Below, one piece after another: positions 17,042-25,523 of a DNA stretch of 64,000 bases. Both the position numbers and the translations under genes were made by a program. Source of the DNA: an uncultured Pelagibacteraceae bacterium. GTDB taxonomy: Bacteria > Pseudomonadota > Alphaproteobacteria > Pelagibacterales > Pelagibacteraceae. The stretch is taken from assembly GCA_902525565.1 (NCBI GenBank), contig CABZHY010000001.1, positions 62,001 through 126,000 on the forward strand, in the 5' to 3' direction. The notes beneath the pieces were generated by a model, which was given only the letters and a program-made list of their open reading frames with translations, did no database searches and was not told where the DNA came from. The first letter of the stretch is position 1, and the number at the start of each line of letters is the position of its first letter.

Positions 17042-18549
17042 TGTATATTTTTGAAGCTTTAAGTTATTTTGGCAACCTGTTCACAGTGAGTGTTTTATTT
17101 TGTCTTATTTTGGGGGTTTTAATTGGATTAGTAATTGGTGCTATACCTGGTTTAAGTCCTCCAATGGCGATTGCTCTTTTAATACCTGTTTCTTTTAATT
17201 TTCCACCAACTGAAGCTCTAATTCTCATGGTATCTTGTTATGCTGCTGGTATGTATGGAGGATCTTTTTCAGCAATCTTAATAAGAGCACCTGGCACATC
17301 TGCATCTGCCGCAACAGCTATTGAGGGTTTTGAATTAACAAAAAAAGGAAATGCAATTCAGGCTATAAGAATCTCAACTTTTGCAAGTGTCTTAGGTGGG
17401 TTAATTAGTGGTTTGGTTTTACTTTTGTTAGCACCTCCTTTAGCTGAAGTAGCTCTATTATTTGGTCCTGCAGAATATTTTTTAATGGCAATTTTAGGTT
17501 TAACTGCAATAGCATCAATATCTTTTGGACATATTTTTAAAGGTTTAATTTCAGGTTTTTTTGGAATTTTTTTGTCGACAGTTGGTATTGATCTTTACTC
17601 TGGAATACCAAGATTTTCATTTGGTTCAGCTACTTTATCATCAGGCATAGGCATTATGCCAGCTATAGTTGGATTATTCGCTTTTGCACAAGGTTTGGAA
17701 TTATCATTATCAAAAGCACAAGACACAATTGGTGGTAATTCTAAACTTAGCTGGAATATTTGGCCAAAATTTAATGAAATAAAAAAAGTTAAAAATTCAT
17801 TATTTAGAGGTTGGGGGTGTGGTTTAGTTTTAGGAATAATACCAGCTGCAGGTGGTAGCATTGCTCAATGGATTGCTTATGCATGGGAAATTCAAAAAAG
17901 TAAAATAGGCGATCAATTCGGTAAAGGTGAAATAAAAGGATTAGCAGCCACAGAGGGATCTAATAATGGATCAACTGGCACCTCCTTAATACCGATGTTT
18001 ACACTTGGAATTCCAGGAGGTATTTCTGCAGCAGTTATTCTTGGAGCACTTGTTATTCATGGTTTGCAGCCTGGTCTTAGTTTATTTAAAAATAATCCAC
18101 AAATTGTTTACACAGTAATGTGGGGTTTTTTAGCTGCAAATATATTAATGGGTTTTATTGCAGCTATAATGGCTAGAGGTATGGCTCACTTAACAATTAT
18201 GCCAAAAGGTCTATTGGCACCTTTAATAATTATTTTTTCGATAGTTGGAACATATGTAAATACAAATAATATTGCTGATGTATGGATAATGATGGTTTTT
18301 GGAGTTTTAGGTTATTTGATGACTAAATATCATTTTTCTACAGGTGCAGCTTTGTTAGGCTTAATATTAGGTCCTATAGCAGAGAATGGTTTAAGGGACT
18401 TAATGGTTGTATCAAGAGGGGATCCAATTCTTTATACCTTACAAAGACCTTTGTCTATTAGTCTACTTATATTGACCTGTATAATCGTTTTTTATTCTGC
18501 AAAGCAATTTAAATGGGAAAAGAAAAATAAAAAAATTATAAACAAGTGA
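17041..18549 (+). CDS. TctA-family large permease subunit (third TTT system)
   Basis: Permease of 502 residues with both TctA repeats: 'GAIPGLSPPMAIALLIP' near residue 33 and 'GIIPAAGGSIAQWIAY' near residue 263, plus 'YGGSFSAILIRAPGTSASA' and 'LGIPGGISAAVILG'. The second repeat has PAA in place of PGA. It overlaps tctB by one base and the following flavin oxidoreductase by 4 nt (GTGA), so transporter and two enzymes appear translationally coupled. Confidence 0.93.
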   Translation: MYIFEALSYFGNLFTVSVLFCLILGVLIGLVIGAIPGLSPPMAIALLIPVSFNFPPTEALILMVSCYAAGMYGGSFSAILIRAPGTSASAATAIEGFELTKKGNAIQAIRISTFASVLGGLISGLVLLLLAPPLAEVALLFGPAEYFLMAILGLTAIASISFGHIFKGLISGFFGIFLSTVGIDLYSGIPRFSFGSATLSSGIGIMPAIVGLFAFAQGLELSLSKAQDTIGGNSKLSWNIWPKFNEIKKVKNSLFRGWGCGLVLGIIPAAGGSIAQWIAYAWEIQKSKIGDQFGKGEIKGLAATEGSNNGSTGTSLIPMFTLGIPGGISAAVILGALVIHGLQPGLSLFKNNPQIVYTVMWGFLAANILMGFIAAIMARGMAHLTIMPKGLLAPLIIIFSIVGTYVNTNNIADVWIMMVFGVLGYLMTKYHFSTGAALLGLILGPIAENGLRDLMVVSRGDPILYTLQRPLSISLLILTCIIVFYSAKQFKWEKKNKKIINK

Positions 18550-19619
18550 AAGAAAAGATCTTTAAAAAAATTAAAATTAATGGAGTTACACTTAAAAATA
18601 GATTTGTAGTTTCACCAATGTGTCAATATTCGTCTTCTAATGGTAGTCCGGTTAGTTGGCATTATAAACATTTAACAAGTCTTGGAAATTCTGGAGCAGG
18701 ATTGTTAATGATTGAAGCAACAGCCGTTGAAAAAAGAGGGAAGATCACTCATTCAGATATGTGTTTAGAAAATAATACTCAATATAAAAAATTAAAAAAA
18801 CTAGTTAAAAATATAAAAAAAAACTCAGATATTAAAATTGGATTACAAATATCGCATTCTGGTAGAAAAGGCTCAACCGAATTACCTTGGATTAAACCCA
18901 ATTCAACTCTGAAAAAGAAATCTTGGAAAACAATATCATCCTCATCAATTAAAAGGGAACTTGATTGGCCTCATCCAAAAGAGATGAATGATAACGACAT
19001 AAAAAATGTAAAACAGAAATTTATAAACTCCACAAGACTTGCAAAAAAATTGGATATACATTGTTTGGAATTACATATGGCCCATGGATATTTGTTACAT
19101 CAATTTTTTTCTCCAATTTCAAATAAAAGACAAGATAAATATGGCGGTAATTTAAAAAATAGATGCAGATTTTTATTAGAAGTAGCTCGATTAGTAAGAA
19201 AAAATTGGCCCAATAATAAAATCTTAGGCGCAAGAATTACAGGGAAAGATTGGATTAAAAATGGAATAAATTTAGAAGATTCCATTTATTTAAGTAAAGA
19301 ATTAAAAATAATTGGTTTTGATTATGTATGTGTTTCAAGCGGTGGATTAATTTCAAAAACCGATTTTAAACCAAGACCAAATTTTAATTTTAATTTAGCA
19401 AGATCTATAAGAAAAAACTGTAAGATAAAAGTAAGAGTTGGAGGTATGATTGATGACATAAATTTTGCAAAAAAAATAATAAATAATAATGATGTAGATT
19501 TAATTTCTAATGCAAGAAAATATATTTATGAACCAAACTTTATTTTAAAAGAATTATCTAAACTGAACCCTAAAAATAAAATTGTTCCAAATCAGTACAG
19601 AAGATGTTACAAAATATAA
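18546..19619 (+). CDS. Old Yellow Enzyme-family NADH:flavin oxidoreductase
   Basis: FMN-dependent TIM-barrel ene-reductase of 357 residues. It carries the family blocks 'SPMCQYSS' (substrate loop with the YqjM-type Cys), 'QISHSGRKG' (His pair for substrate anchoring), 'HMAHGYLLHQFFSP' and 'NKRQDKYGG', and the FMN phosphate site 'VRVGGM'. It most resembles the YqjM/XenA subclass that reduces activated C=C bonds. It starts with GTG inside the tctA stop (GTGA overlap) and is followed after 3 nt by an SDR. This suggests that an unsaturated acid or lactone is imported by the third TTT and then reduced. Confidence 0.87.
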   Translation: MKEKIFKKIKINGVTLKNRFVVSPMCQYSSSNGSPVSWHYKHLTSLGNSGAGLLMIEATAVEKRGKITHSDMCLENNTQYKKLKKLVKNIKKNSDIKIGLQISHSGRKGSTELPWIKPNSTLKKKSWKTISSSSIKRELDWPHPKEMNDNDIKNVKQKFINSTRLAKKLDIHCLELHMAHGYLLHQFFSPISNKRQDKYGGNLKNRCRFLLEVARLVRKNWPNNKILGARITGKDWIKNGINLEDSIYLSKELKIIGFDYVCVSSGGLISKTDFKPRPNFNFNLARSIRKNCKIKVRVGGMIDDINFAKKIINNNDVDLISNARKYIYEPNFILKELSKLNPKNKIVPNQYRRCYKI

Positions 19620-19622
19620 ATA

Positions 19623-20333
19623 ATGAAAACAGTGTTAATTACAGGTGCTAATAGAGGAATTGGACTTGCTACAAGCAAACTATTAAGACAAAAAAAATAT
19701 AATATTATTGGAGTTGCAAGATCTAAAGTTAAAAACTTTCCAGGTAAATTTTTTGAATGCGACTTATCAAATTCAAATGAGATTGAGCTATTGATAAAAA
19801 AATTAAAAAAACTTGATGTTACTTGTATTGTAAATAATGCTGGTGCATCATTTGGGCAATCTATTGAAAATTTAGATTTAAAAACATTCGATAAATCAAT
19901 TAAATTAAATTTAAGACCAGCTATTCAATTATCACTTGGCTTAGTAAATAATATGAAAAAAAGAAAATTTGGTAGAATTGTAAACGTTGCAAGTAGAGCA
20001 GCTTTAGGAAGAGAGCTAAGAACAAGTTATTCTTCAGCAAAAGCTGGTCTATATGGTTTTGCTAGAACTTGGGCTTTGGAGCTTGCAAAATACAACATTA
20101 CAATTAATACAGTTTCGCCAGGACCAATTTTAACAGAATTACAAATTAAAAATAATAGTCAAAATAAAACCTATCAAAAAAAATATATGGCTCAAAATCC
20201 TATGAGAAGATTTGGTAAACCTGAAGAAGTAGCAAGTGCAATTTCTTTTTTTGTTTCAGATGAAGCTTCTTTCATAACAGGTCAAACTTTATATGTTTGT
20301 GGAGGAATGAGTGTCGGTCATGCTCCTATCTAA
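19623..20333 (+). CDS. Short-chain dehydrogenase/reductase
   Basis: Classical SDR of 236 residues acting on a hydroxyl or keto group with NAD(P). Cofactor motif 'TGANRGIG' is at residues 7-14, then 'NNAG', and the active site Tyr-x3-Lys is in 'SYSSAKAG' with an upstream Ser in 'VASRAA'. The C-terminus 'SFITGQTLYVCGG' is normal. It is last in the tctCBA-OYE-SDR operon; its stop interlocks with the stop of the convergent TauE-type gene (CTAA). Confidence 0.88.
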   Translation: MKTVLITGANRGIGLATSKLLRQKKYNIIGVARSKVKNFPGKFFECDLSNSNEIELLIKKLKKLDVTCIVNNAGASFGQSIENLDLKTFDKSIKLNLRPAIQLSLGLVNNMKKRKFGRIVNVASRAALGRELRTSYSSAKAGLYGFARTWALELAKYNITINTVSPGPILTELQIKNNSQNKTYQKKYMAQNPMRRFGKPEEVASAISFFVSDEASFITGQTLYVCGGMSVGHAPI

Positions 20334-21109
20334 TCTAAAGTTAAAGCTCTAATAATCATTATAATACTCCCTGACAACATGAAAAACTCAATCAAAGTTT
20401 GATGCACTTTTTTTCCAATTTTATCGACTATTTTTTTTCCAATATATGTACCCAATAAACACATGATTCCTAAAAAACTACCTATTGTAAAAATTTCCAT
20501 ATCAATCACACCAAGCTTATAAAAATGAATTGATCTAACAATTATTGTAATTAAATCAGCAACAGAGCTTGAACCAACTAAATTAGAACCAACCAAACCA
20601 TTTGCAGATAATCCTGTCAGAATCATTAAACCTGGTCCCAAAATAACCCCTAAGGATAAACCTGTAAAAATTGCATAAAGCGCTAATAATTTATTATTTA
20701 AATAAATATTTAAATTAAGAAAAAATTTTCTTAAAACTACCAATGCAAAAATAGAAAAACCGACAATCAATGTTAGAGTTTTTGTTGAGGCAACTGAAAA
20801 AAAATAAGTACTAAAATATAAGCCAGGTGCTGCAAAAATTGAAAAGTAAATAGATTTTTTCCAATTAATGTGTTCCCAATATAAAATTATTCTCCAAAAA
20901 TTTATATAAAAAGTAAGAATTGTTACTATTGGGACAATTTTTTTTACACCAACCATGGGCATCAAAACAACACCAATTAGTATACCAGCACCATATCCCG
21001 ACATTCCAGCCACGATTGACCCTATTAATGTTAAAGCTATAATTAAAATCAATCCAACAGTGTCAAAAGATGCTATAAACGAACCTAGTATAGTTATTAT
21101 TTCATGCAT
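20330..21109 (-). CDS. TauE/SafE-family membrane permease (second copy)
   Basis: Integral membrane protein of 259 residues with about eight helices and the repeated glycine-rich TauE pattern ('GMSGYGAGILIGVVLMP' near residue 33; 'GLSANGLVGSNLVGSSSVADL' region near residue 168). It is only distantly similar to the copy at 14582-15403. The substrate is probably a small anion and is not determinable here. It is divergent from the GlcD-type flavoprotein operon with an operator copy between them, so it probably belongs to the same regulon. Confidence 0.82.
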   Translation of the reverse strand: MHEIITILGSFIASFDTVGLILIIALTLIGSIVAGMSGYGAGILIGVVLMPMVGVKKIVPIVTILTFYINFWRIILYWEHINWKKSIYFSIFAAPGLYFSTYFFSVASTKTLTLIVGFSIFALVVLRKFFLNLNIYLNNKLLALYAIFTGLSLGVILGPGLMILTGLSANGLVGSNLVGSSSVADLITIIVRSIHFYKLGVIDMEIFTIGSFLGIMCLLGTYIGKKIVDKIGKKVHQTLIEFFMLSGSIIMIIRALTLD

Positions 21110-21171
21110 AAAATAAAAGATGCTGTTATTTTACAGTTAATTTAATTAAATAATGAAATCAATTAAATATT

Positions 21172-21185
21172 GTTAACTAGTCAAC
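21172..21185. promoter_or_regulatory. Palindromic operator (GTTAACTAGTCAAC)
   Basis: Copy of the shared motif in the 106-bp divergent gap between the second TauE-type gene and the GlcD-type flavoprotein operon. TTGTTA (21170-21175) and TATAAA (21192-21197) with a 16-bp spacer form a possible rightward promoter, so the operator would cover the -35 side. One pair deviates from symmetry. Confidence 0.65.
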
Positions 21186-21215
21186 TTATTATATAAAATT
21201 AAATTGATAATTACT

Positions 21216-22622
21216 ATGGAAAACAAAATTTTTGAAAACTTATCCAAAATTTGTAAAACAATAAATTGTATAAATGATGAGCTAGATATAATTAAATATA
21301 GCAAAGATTGGCGTGGACGAATTAATGAAAAAGCTTTGTGTGTAGTATTTCCAAAAAATGAGGATGAGGTTTCTAAAATACTAAAATTTAGTTATGATAA
21401 TGATATTAAAGTTATACCTCAAGGTGGAAATACAAATCTTGTAGCAAGTGCTTCTCCTACTAAAGAAAAAAAAGAAATAATAATTAACATGGAAAAAATT
21501 AACCAAATCCATCATGTTGATATTCTAAATAAGTGTGTTGAGGTTGATGCAGGAGTAAAAATTGATGATTTGAACACAAGACTTGAAAAGGATGGTTTTT
21601 TGTTTCCTTTAGAAATGGCTTCTACAGGATCTAGCCAAGTTGGAGGAGTAATATCAACTAATGCAGGTGGTATAAATGTTTTACATTATGGTTCTGTAAG
21701 AAATAATTTACTTGGTCTTGAAGTAATTTTATCAAATGGCAAAATATTGAGACTTGGCTCAAAAGTCGTCAAAGATAATACTGGATATAATTTAAAAGAT
21801 TTATTTTGTGGATCTGAAGGCACACTAGGAATTATAACTCGAGCAACATTAAAAATTTATCCTAGAGCCCAAAATTATTTTACATTTATAGCTTCTTTTG
21901 AAAATTTAAAAAATGTAATTGATTTTTATAAACATATTTCTAAAGAATTAAGATTTCCTATAACAGGATTTGAATTGATACCTCAAATTTCATTTGATTT
22001 ATGTATTAAACATAATTTTATGAAAAAAAGTTTTTTTGAAAATTTAAAAAATTATTATGCTTTAGTTAAAATACAAATAGATAATTTAGATGATCAAATA
22101 ATAAATTTATTGCAGGAAAAATTATATGAATGTTCAAATCTTTATAGTGAAATAATTATTGCTCAAAATGAAAAGCAAAATAAAGAATTTTGGAAATTTA
22201 GGGAAGATTTAACAGAGGCACAAAAGTTAGAGGGTAAATTAATTGGATTCGATATATCAGTTCCATTAGACAAATTAGATCAATTTTTTATAAAAGGAAA
22301 AAATGAAATAGATAATATTTTAAAAGGAATTAAATTTCATACATTTGGACATTTAGGTGACTGCAATATTCACTACAATTTAATTGAGCCTGATAATTTA
22401 AAGTCTAATTTTTATGAGTATGAAATGGATCTTAAAAAAATAGTTAATAATCTTATAAATGAACTTTCTGGATCAATTAGCGCTGAACATGGTATAGGTT
22501 TATTAAAAAGAGATGATTTTTTAGAAACAAAGAGTCAATTAGAGATTGAACTAATGAAGAACATTAAAAAAACTTTTGATCCAAAAAATATTCTAAACCA
22601 AAATAAAATTTTTAAACTGTAA
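21216..22622 (+). CDS. GlcD/D-2-hydroxyglutarate dehydrogenase-family FAD enzyme
   Basis: FAD-linked oxidase of 468 residues that would oxidise a D-2-hydroxy acid to the 2-oxo acid and pass electrons to a quinone or carrier. The PCMH-type FAD domain is N-terminal ('PQGGNTNLVAS', 'TGSSQVGGVISTNAGG'). The C-terminal cap has the metal/substrate histidines in 'HTFGHLGDCNIHYN' and the closing 'SAEHGIGLLKR'. I prefer ATG 21216 to the TTG at 21204. No separate GlcE/GlcF partners are seen, so it is more like single-subunit D-lactate or D-2-hydroxyglutarate dehydrogenases. First gene of a three-gene operon. Confidence 0.86.
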   Translation: MENKIFENLSKICKTINCINDELDIIKYSKDWRGRINEKALCVVFPKNEDEVSKILKFSYDNDIKVIPQGGNTNLVASASPTKEKKEIIINMEKINQIHHVDILNKCVEVDAGVKIDDLNTRLEKDGFLFPLEMASTGSSQVGGVISTNAGGINVLHYGSVRNNLLGLEVILSNGKILRLGSKVVKDNTGYNLKDLFCGSEGTLGIITRATLKIYPRAQNYFTFIASFENLKNVIDFYKHISKELRFPITGFELIPQISFDLCIKHNFMKKSFFENLKNYYALVKIQIDNLDDQIINLLQEKLYECSNLYSEIIIAQNEKQNKEFWKFREDLTEAQKLEGKLIGFDISVPLDKLDQFFIKGKNEIDNILKGIKFHTFGHLGDCNIHYNLIEPDNLKSNFYEYEMDLKKIVNNLINELSGSISAEHGIGLLKRDDFLETKSQLEIELMKNIKKTFDPKNILNQNKIFKL

Positions 22623-22629
22623 AACTAAA

Positions 22630-23388
22630 ATGGAAAATATATTTAAAAAAAATTTATTAGAAAAAAAACAACAGATTGGTTTATGGTCTAATTTATGCAG
22701 TGAAATAACTGCTGATATAATTGCTGGAGCTGGTTTTGATTGGATTTTGTTAGATATGGAACACTCTGCAAATGATGTAAGAGGTGTGTTATCTCAAGCT
22801 CAAGCAATCCAAGCTAAAAACAAATCAGAAGTATTGGTAAGACCTCCATGGAATGATCCAATTAAAATAAAACCATTATTAGATTATGGTTTCAACTCTC
22901 TTATAATTCCTATGGTTAATAATGAGGAGGACGCAAAAAAGGCTGTCATGGCTTGTCATTACCCACCAAAGGGGATCAGGGGAGTTGCTATGTCACAAAG
23001 AGGAAACGATTACACTAGAGATAAAAATTATTTTAAGTATATAGATGATAATATTTGTCTTATTCCACAATTAGAAACAGTAAATTCAATTACTAACATT
23101 TCAAGCATAGCTAATGTTGATGGAATTTCAGCATTATTTGTAGGTCCTGCTGACTTGTCAGCTGATATGGGTATACTCGGTCAATTTGATGATAAAGAGT
23201 TATGGTTATTAATTGAAAAAGCAGTGTCTGAAATAAAAAAAAACAATAAATCGGTTGGAACTTTAATTGGCAGAAAAGACCTAGTTCAAAGATCAATTGA
23301 TATAGGTTTTGATTTTGTAGCTTGTGGTACTGACTCAAATTTACTTGCTAAGGGATCGGATGATTTATTAAATTTTTTTAAAAAATAA
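22630..23388 (+). CDS. HpcH/HpaI-family class II aldolase
   Basis: Divalent-metal pyruvate aldolase of 252 residues that cleaves 4-hydroxy-2-oxoacids to pyruvate plus an aldehyde. Family blocks are present: 'DWILLDMEHSANDVR' near residue 37, 'VRPPWNDP' with the catalytic Arg, 'KGIRGVAMSQR', and 'ALFVGPADLSADMG'. It starts 7 nt after the GlcD-type gene and precedes a DadA-like oxidase. The preceding enzyme could supply its 2-oxoacid substrate, but this link is inference. Confidence 0.89.
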   Translation: MENIFKKNLLEKKQQIGLWSNLCSEITADIIAGAGFDWILLDMEHSANDVRGVLSQAQAIQAKNKSEVLVRPPWNDPIKIKPLLDYGFNSLIIPMVNNEEDAKKAVMACHYPPKGIRGVAMSQRGNDYTRDKNYFKYIDDNICLIPQLETVNSITNISSIANVDGISALFVGPADLSADMGILGQFDDKELWLLIEKAVSEIKKNNKSVGTLIGRKDLVQRSIDIGFDFVACGTDSNLLAKGSDDLLNFFKK

Positions 23389-23421
23389 TTTTTTATATAT
23401 TACAAATAAATTTTCTTGACC

Positions 23422-24726
23422 ATGCAAATAATTAACGACACTTCATGTAGTTGGATTAATGATTTAACACCGAGATCAGAAATTAAAACTATTTCTAATG
23501 ACATAAATTGTGAGTGGTTAATAATTGGGGCTGGTTATACAGGGTTATCAGCAGCAAGAAAACTTGGAGAATTGAATCCAAATCAAAAAATTGTTTTAGT
23601 TGATGCACAATTAGCAGGTGACGGTGCTAGTGGAAGAAATTCTGGTTACTTAGTTGATACAACTTTAAATGATGGTTTTATATCAAACAAAAAATTAGAA
23701 AATTATAAAAAAAAAGTAGACATATATGCATTAGGAATTGATGTAGTAAAAAAATTTATCAAAGAACATCAAGTTGATTGTGATTGGAATGAAAGTGGTA
23801 AATATTTTGCTTCCTCAAAAATTAGAGACAAAAAAATTTTAGATAATTTTTCAAATACATTAGCTAAATTAGGATTTGAACATAGCATATTAGGAAATAA
23901 GGAATTATCTGTAAGACTAGGTACTACTTTTTATAATATTGCACTTTATACAAAGGGTGGAATTTTGCTTCATCCAGGAAAATTAGTCAGAGCAATGATT
24001 GATACTCTTCCTTCAAATGTTATTTTGTATGAAAATTCATGTTTATTAAATTGGGAAAAAAATAAACACTTTGTTTCATGTAATTTTAAGAATGGAATAA
24101 TTAAATCAAATAAAATTATTTTTACTACAAATGGTTTCTTGAGGTCATTAGGAATAAAATCAAATTATAATTTTCCTATTACTTTGACCGCCAGTATGAC
24201 AAGAAGACTCTCTGATGAAGAGTTTAAATCTATTGGAGAACCAAAAGAATGGGGTATACTACCAGTAAGACCGATGGGTGCAACCGTTAGAATGACGAAC
24301 GATAGAAGAATTTTGATAAGAAATACAGCTGAGGTTCACAGCCCATTCAATATGTCTAAGTCAAATCTTAAAAAAAGATCGATAAATCAAAAAATTGGAT
24401 TACAAAAAAGATTTCCACAATTACCCATTGATATTATTGAGTCATCTTGGTCTGGTATTGTATCAAGAACAAGAAATAGTTCTCAAATTTTTGAAAAAAT
24501 AGATGAGAATATATTTGTTGCAGGTTGTTATAATGGCTCTGGTATTGGAGTTGGTACTTTATTTGGAGAACAAATAGCAATCAAAGCAAGCAATGAAAAT
24601 ACAAAAGAGATAGAAGTTATTGAAGCAAGAAATAAACCCACTCGGCTTCCTCCTAATCCAATTTTAAATTTAGGAGTTAGAGCCAGATTGATTTATGAAC
24701 GCTTCAGAGCAAAATCTGAGATTTAG
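23422..24726 (+). CDS. FAD-dependent amine/amino-acid oxidase (DAO superfamily, PuuB-like)
   Basis: Flavoprotein of 434 residues with the N-terminal dinucleotide site GAGYTG (residues 36-41) and the DAO-superfamily 'GDGASGRNSGY' block typical of gamma-glutamylputrescine oxidase and related deaminating oxidases. The C-terminal 'VAGCYNGSGIGVGTLFG' is the second FAD contact. I use ATG 23422 rather than TTG 23416. It lies 33 nt after the aldolase gene. Substrate is likely an amine or N-methylated amino acid. Its stop interlocks with that of the convergent peptidase gene (TTAG). Confidence 0.84.
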   Translation: MQIINDTSCSWINDLTPRSEIKTISNDINCEWLIIGAGYTGLSAARKLGELNPNQKIVLVDAQLAGDGASGRNSGYLVDTTLNDGFISNKKLENYKKKVDIYALGIDVVKKFIKEHQVDCDWNESGKYFASSKIRDKKILDNFSNTLAKLGFEHSILGNKELSVRLGTTFYNIALYTKGGILLHPGKLVRAMIDTLPSNVILYENSCLLNWEKNKHFVSCNFKNGIIKSNKIIFTTNGFLRSLGIKSNYNFPITLTASMTRRLSDEEFKSIGEPKEWGILPVRPMGATVRMTNDRRILIRNTAEVHSPFNMSKSNLKKRSINQKIGLQKRFPQLPIDIIESSWSGIVSRTRNSSQIFEKIDENIFVAGCYNGSGIGVGTLFGEQIAIKASNENTKEIEVIEARNKPTRLPPNPILNLGVRARLIYERFRAKSEI

Positions 24727-25523
24727 TCTAAAACAGACATTGGATCTAGTCGTGTTTGAAACCAATTAACTCTGAAGTCTAAGTGAGGTCCAGTTGATCT
24801 CCCAGTAGAACCTACAGTTCCAATTATGTCTCCTTGATTTATATGATCACCAACTGAGACCAAAACATTTTCTAAATGAGAATATATTGTAGATATCCCA
24901 TGACCATGATCCATTATAACTGTGCCACCAGTATAGTATAAATCATCTTCAGCCATAGTAACGACACCCGAACCAGATGATTTAATCATCGTTCCTTGTT
25001 TAGCCGCAATATCTATTCCATAGTGAGGCCATCTTGGTTTACCATTTAAAATTCTTTGACTTCCATAAACACCGCTAATTATACCTTTAACTGGCATGAT
25101 GAATGTTTCTTTAAAAAATTGTAGATCAGAATTTATTGCTCTTGCTTCTCCAATTGCATTATTTTCTTTTTTAATTCTTTTATAAACAGATTCTGGTGGA
25201 GTAACTTTACTCTCAGCCAAACCATCAATTCTTTGTATATTATATTTTCTCTTTAAAACTTTTTTTGTGGTTATTGATTTTTTTCCATCAATAATTTTTG
25301 TAAATATTAAATCATATTTTTGATCACGATCTATACCAAAGACAAAAAAACCTTCTTTTGAAACTTTTACTTCTTTCTTTCCAACTAAAATTTTAGCTTT
25401 AGGATCAGTTTTACCTAATATAAAATGACCTTGTAGAAATTTACCCTGGAATTCAATAGCTTTAACCGGTGATATAAAAATTAAAAAAACAAAAAAAAGC
25501 TTATAAATTATTGAGCTGTCCAT
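24723..25523 (-). CDS. Secreted M23-family metallopeptidase (murein endopeptidase)
   Basis: Zinc peptidase that cuts peptidoglycan cross-links in the periplasm. I start at ATG 25523 because the protein then begins with a signal peptide ('FFVFLIFISPVKA'), giving 266 residues. The LytM domain is C-terminal: first ligands His and Asp in 'PHYGIDIAA', then 'HGHGISTIYSHL' and 'GPHLDFRVNW'. The N-terminal half is a beta-rich region without a recognised domain. The start lies 16 nt inside the end of the upstream SDR gene, an unusual partner for a cell-wall enzyme. Confidence 0.87.
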   Translation of the reverse strand: MDSSIIYKLFFVFLIFISPVKAIEFQGKFLQGHFILGKTDPKAKILVGKKEVKVSKEGFFVFGIDRDQKYDLIFTKIIDGKKSITTKKVLKRKYNIQRIDGLAESKVTPPESVYKRIKKENNAIGEARAINSDLQFFKETFIMPVKGIISGVYGSQRILNGKPRWPHYGIDIAAKQGTMIKSSGSGVVTMAEDDLYYTGGTVIMDHGHGISTIYSHLENVLVSVGDHINQGDIIGTVGSTGRSTGPHLDFRVNWFQTRLDPMSVLD

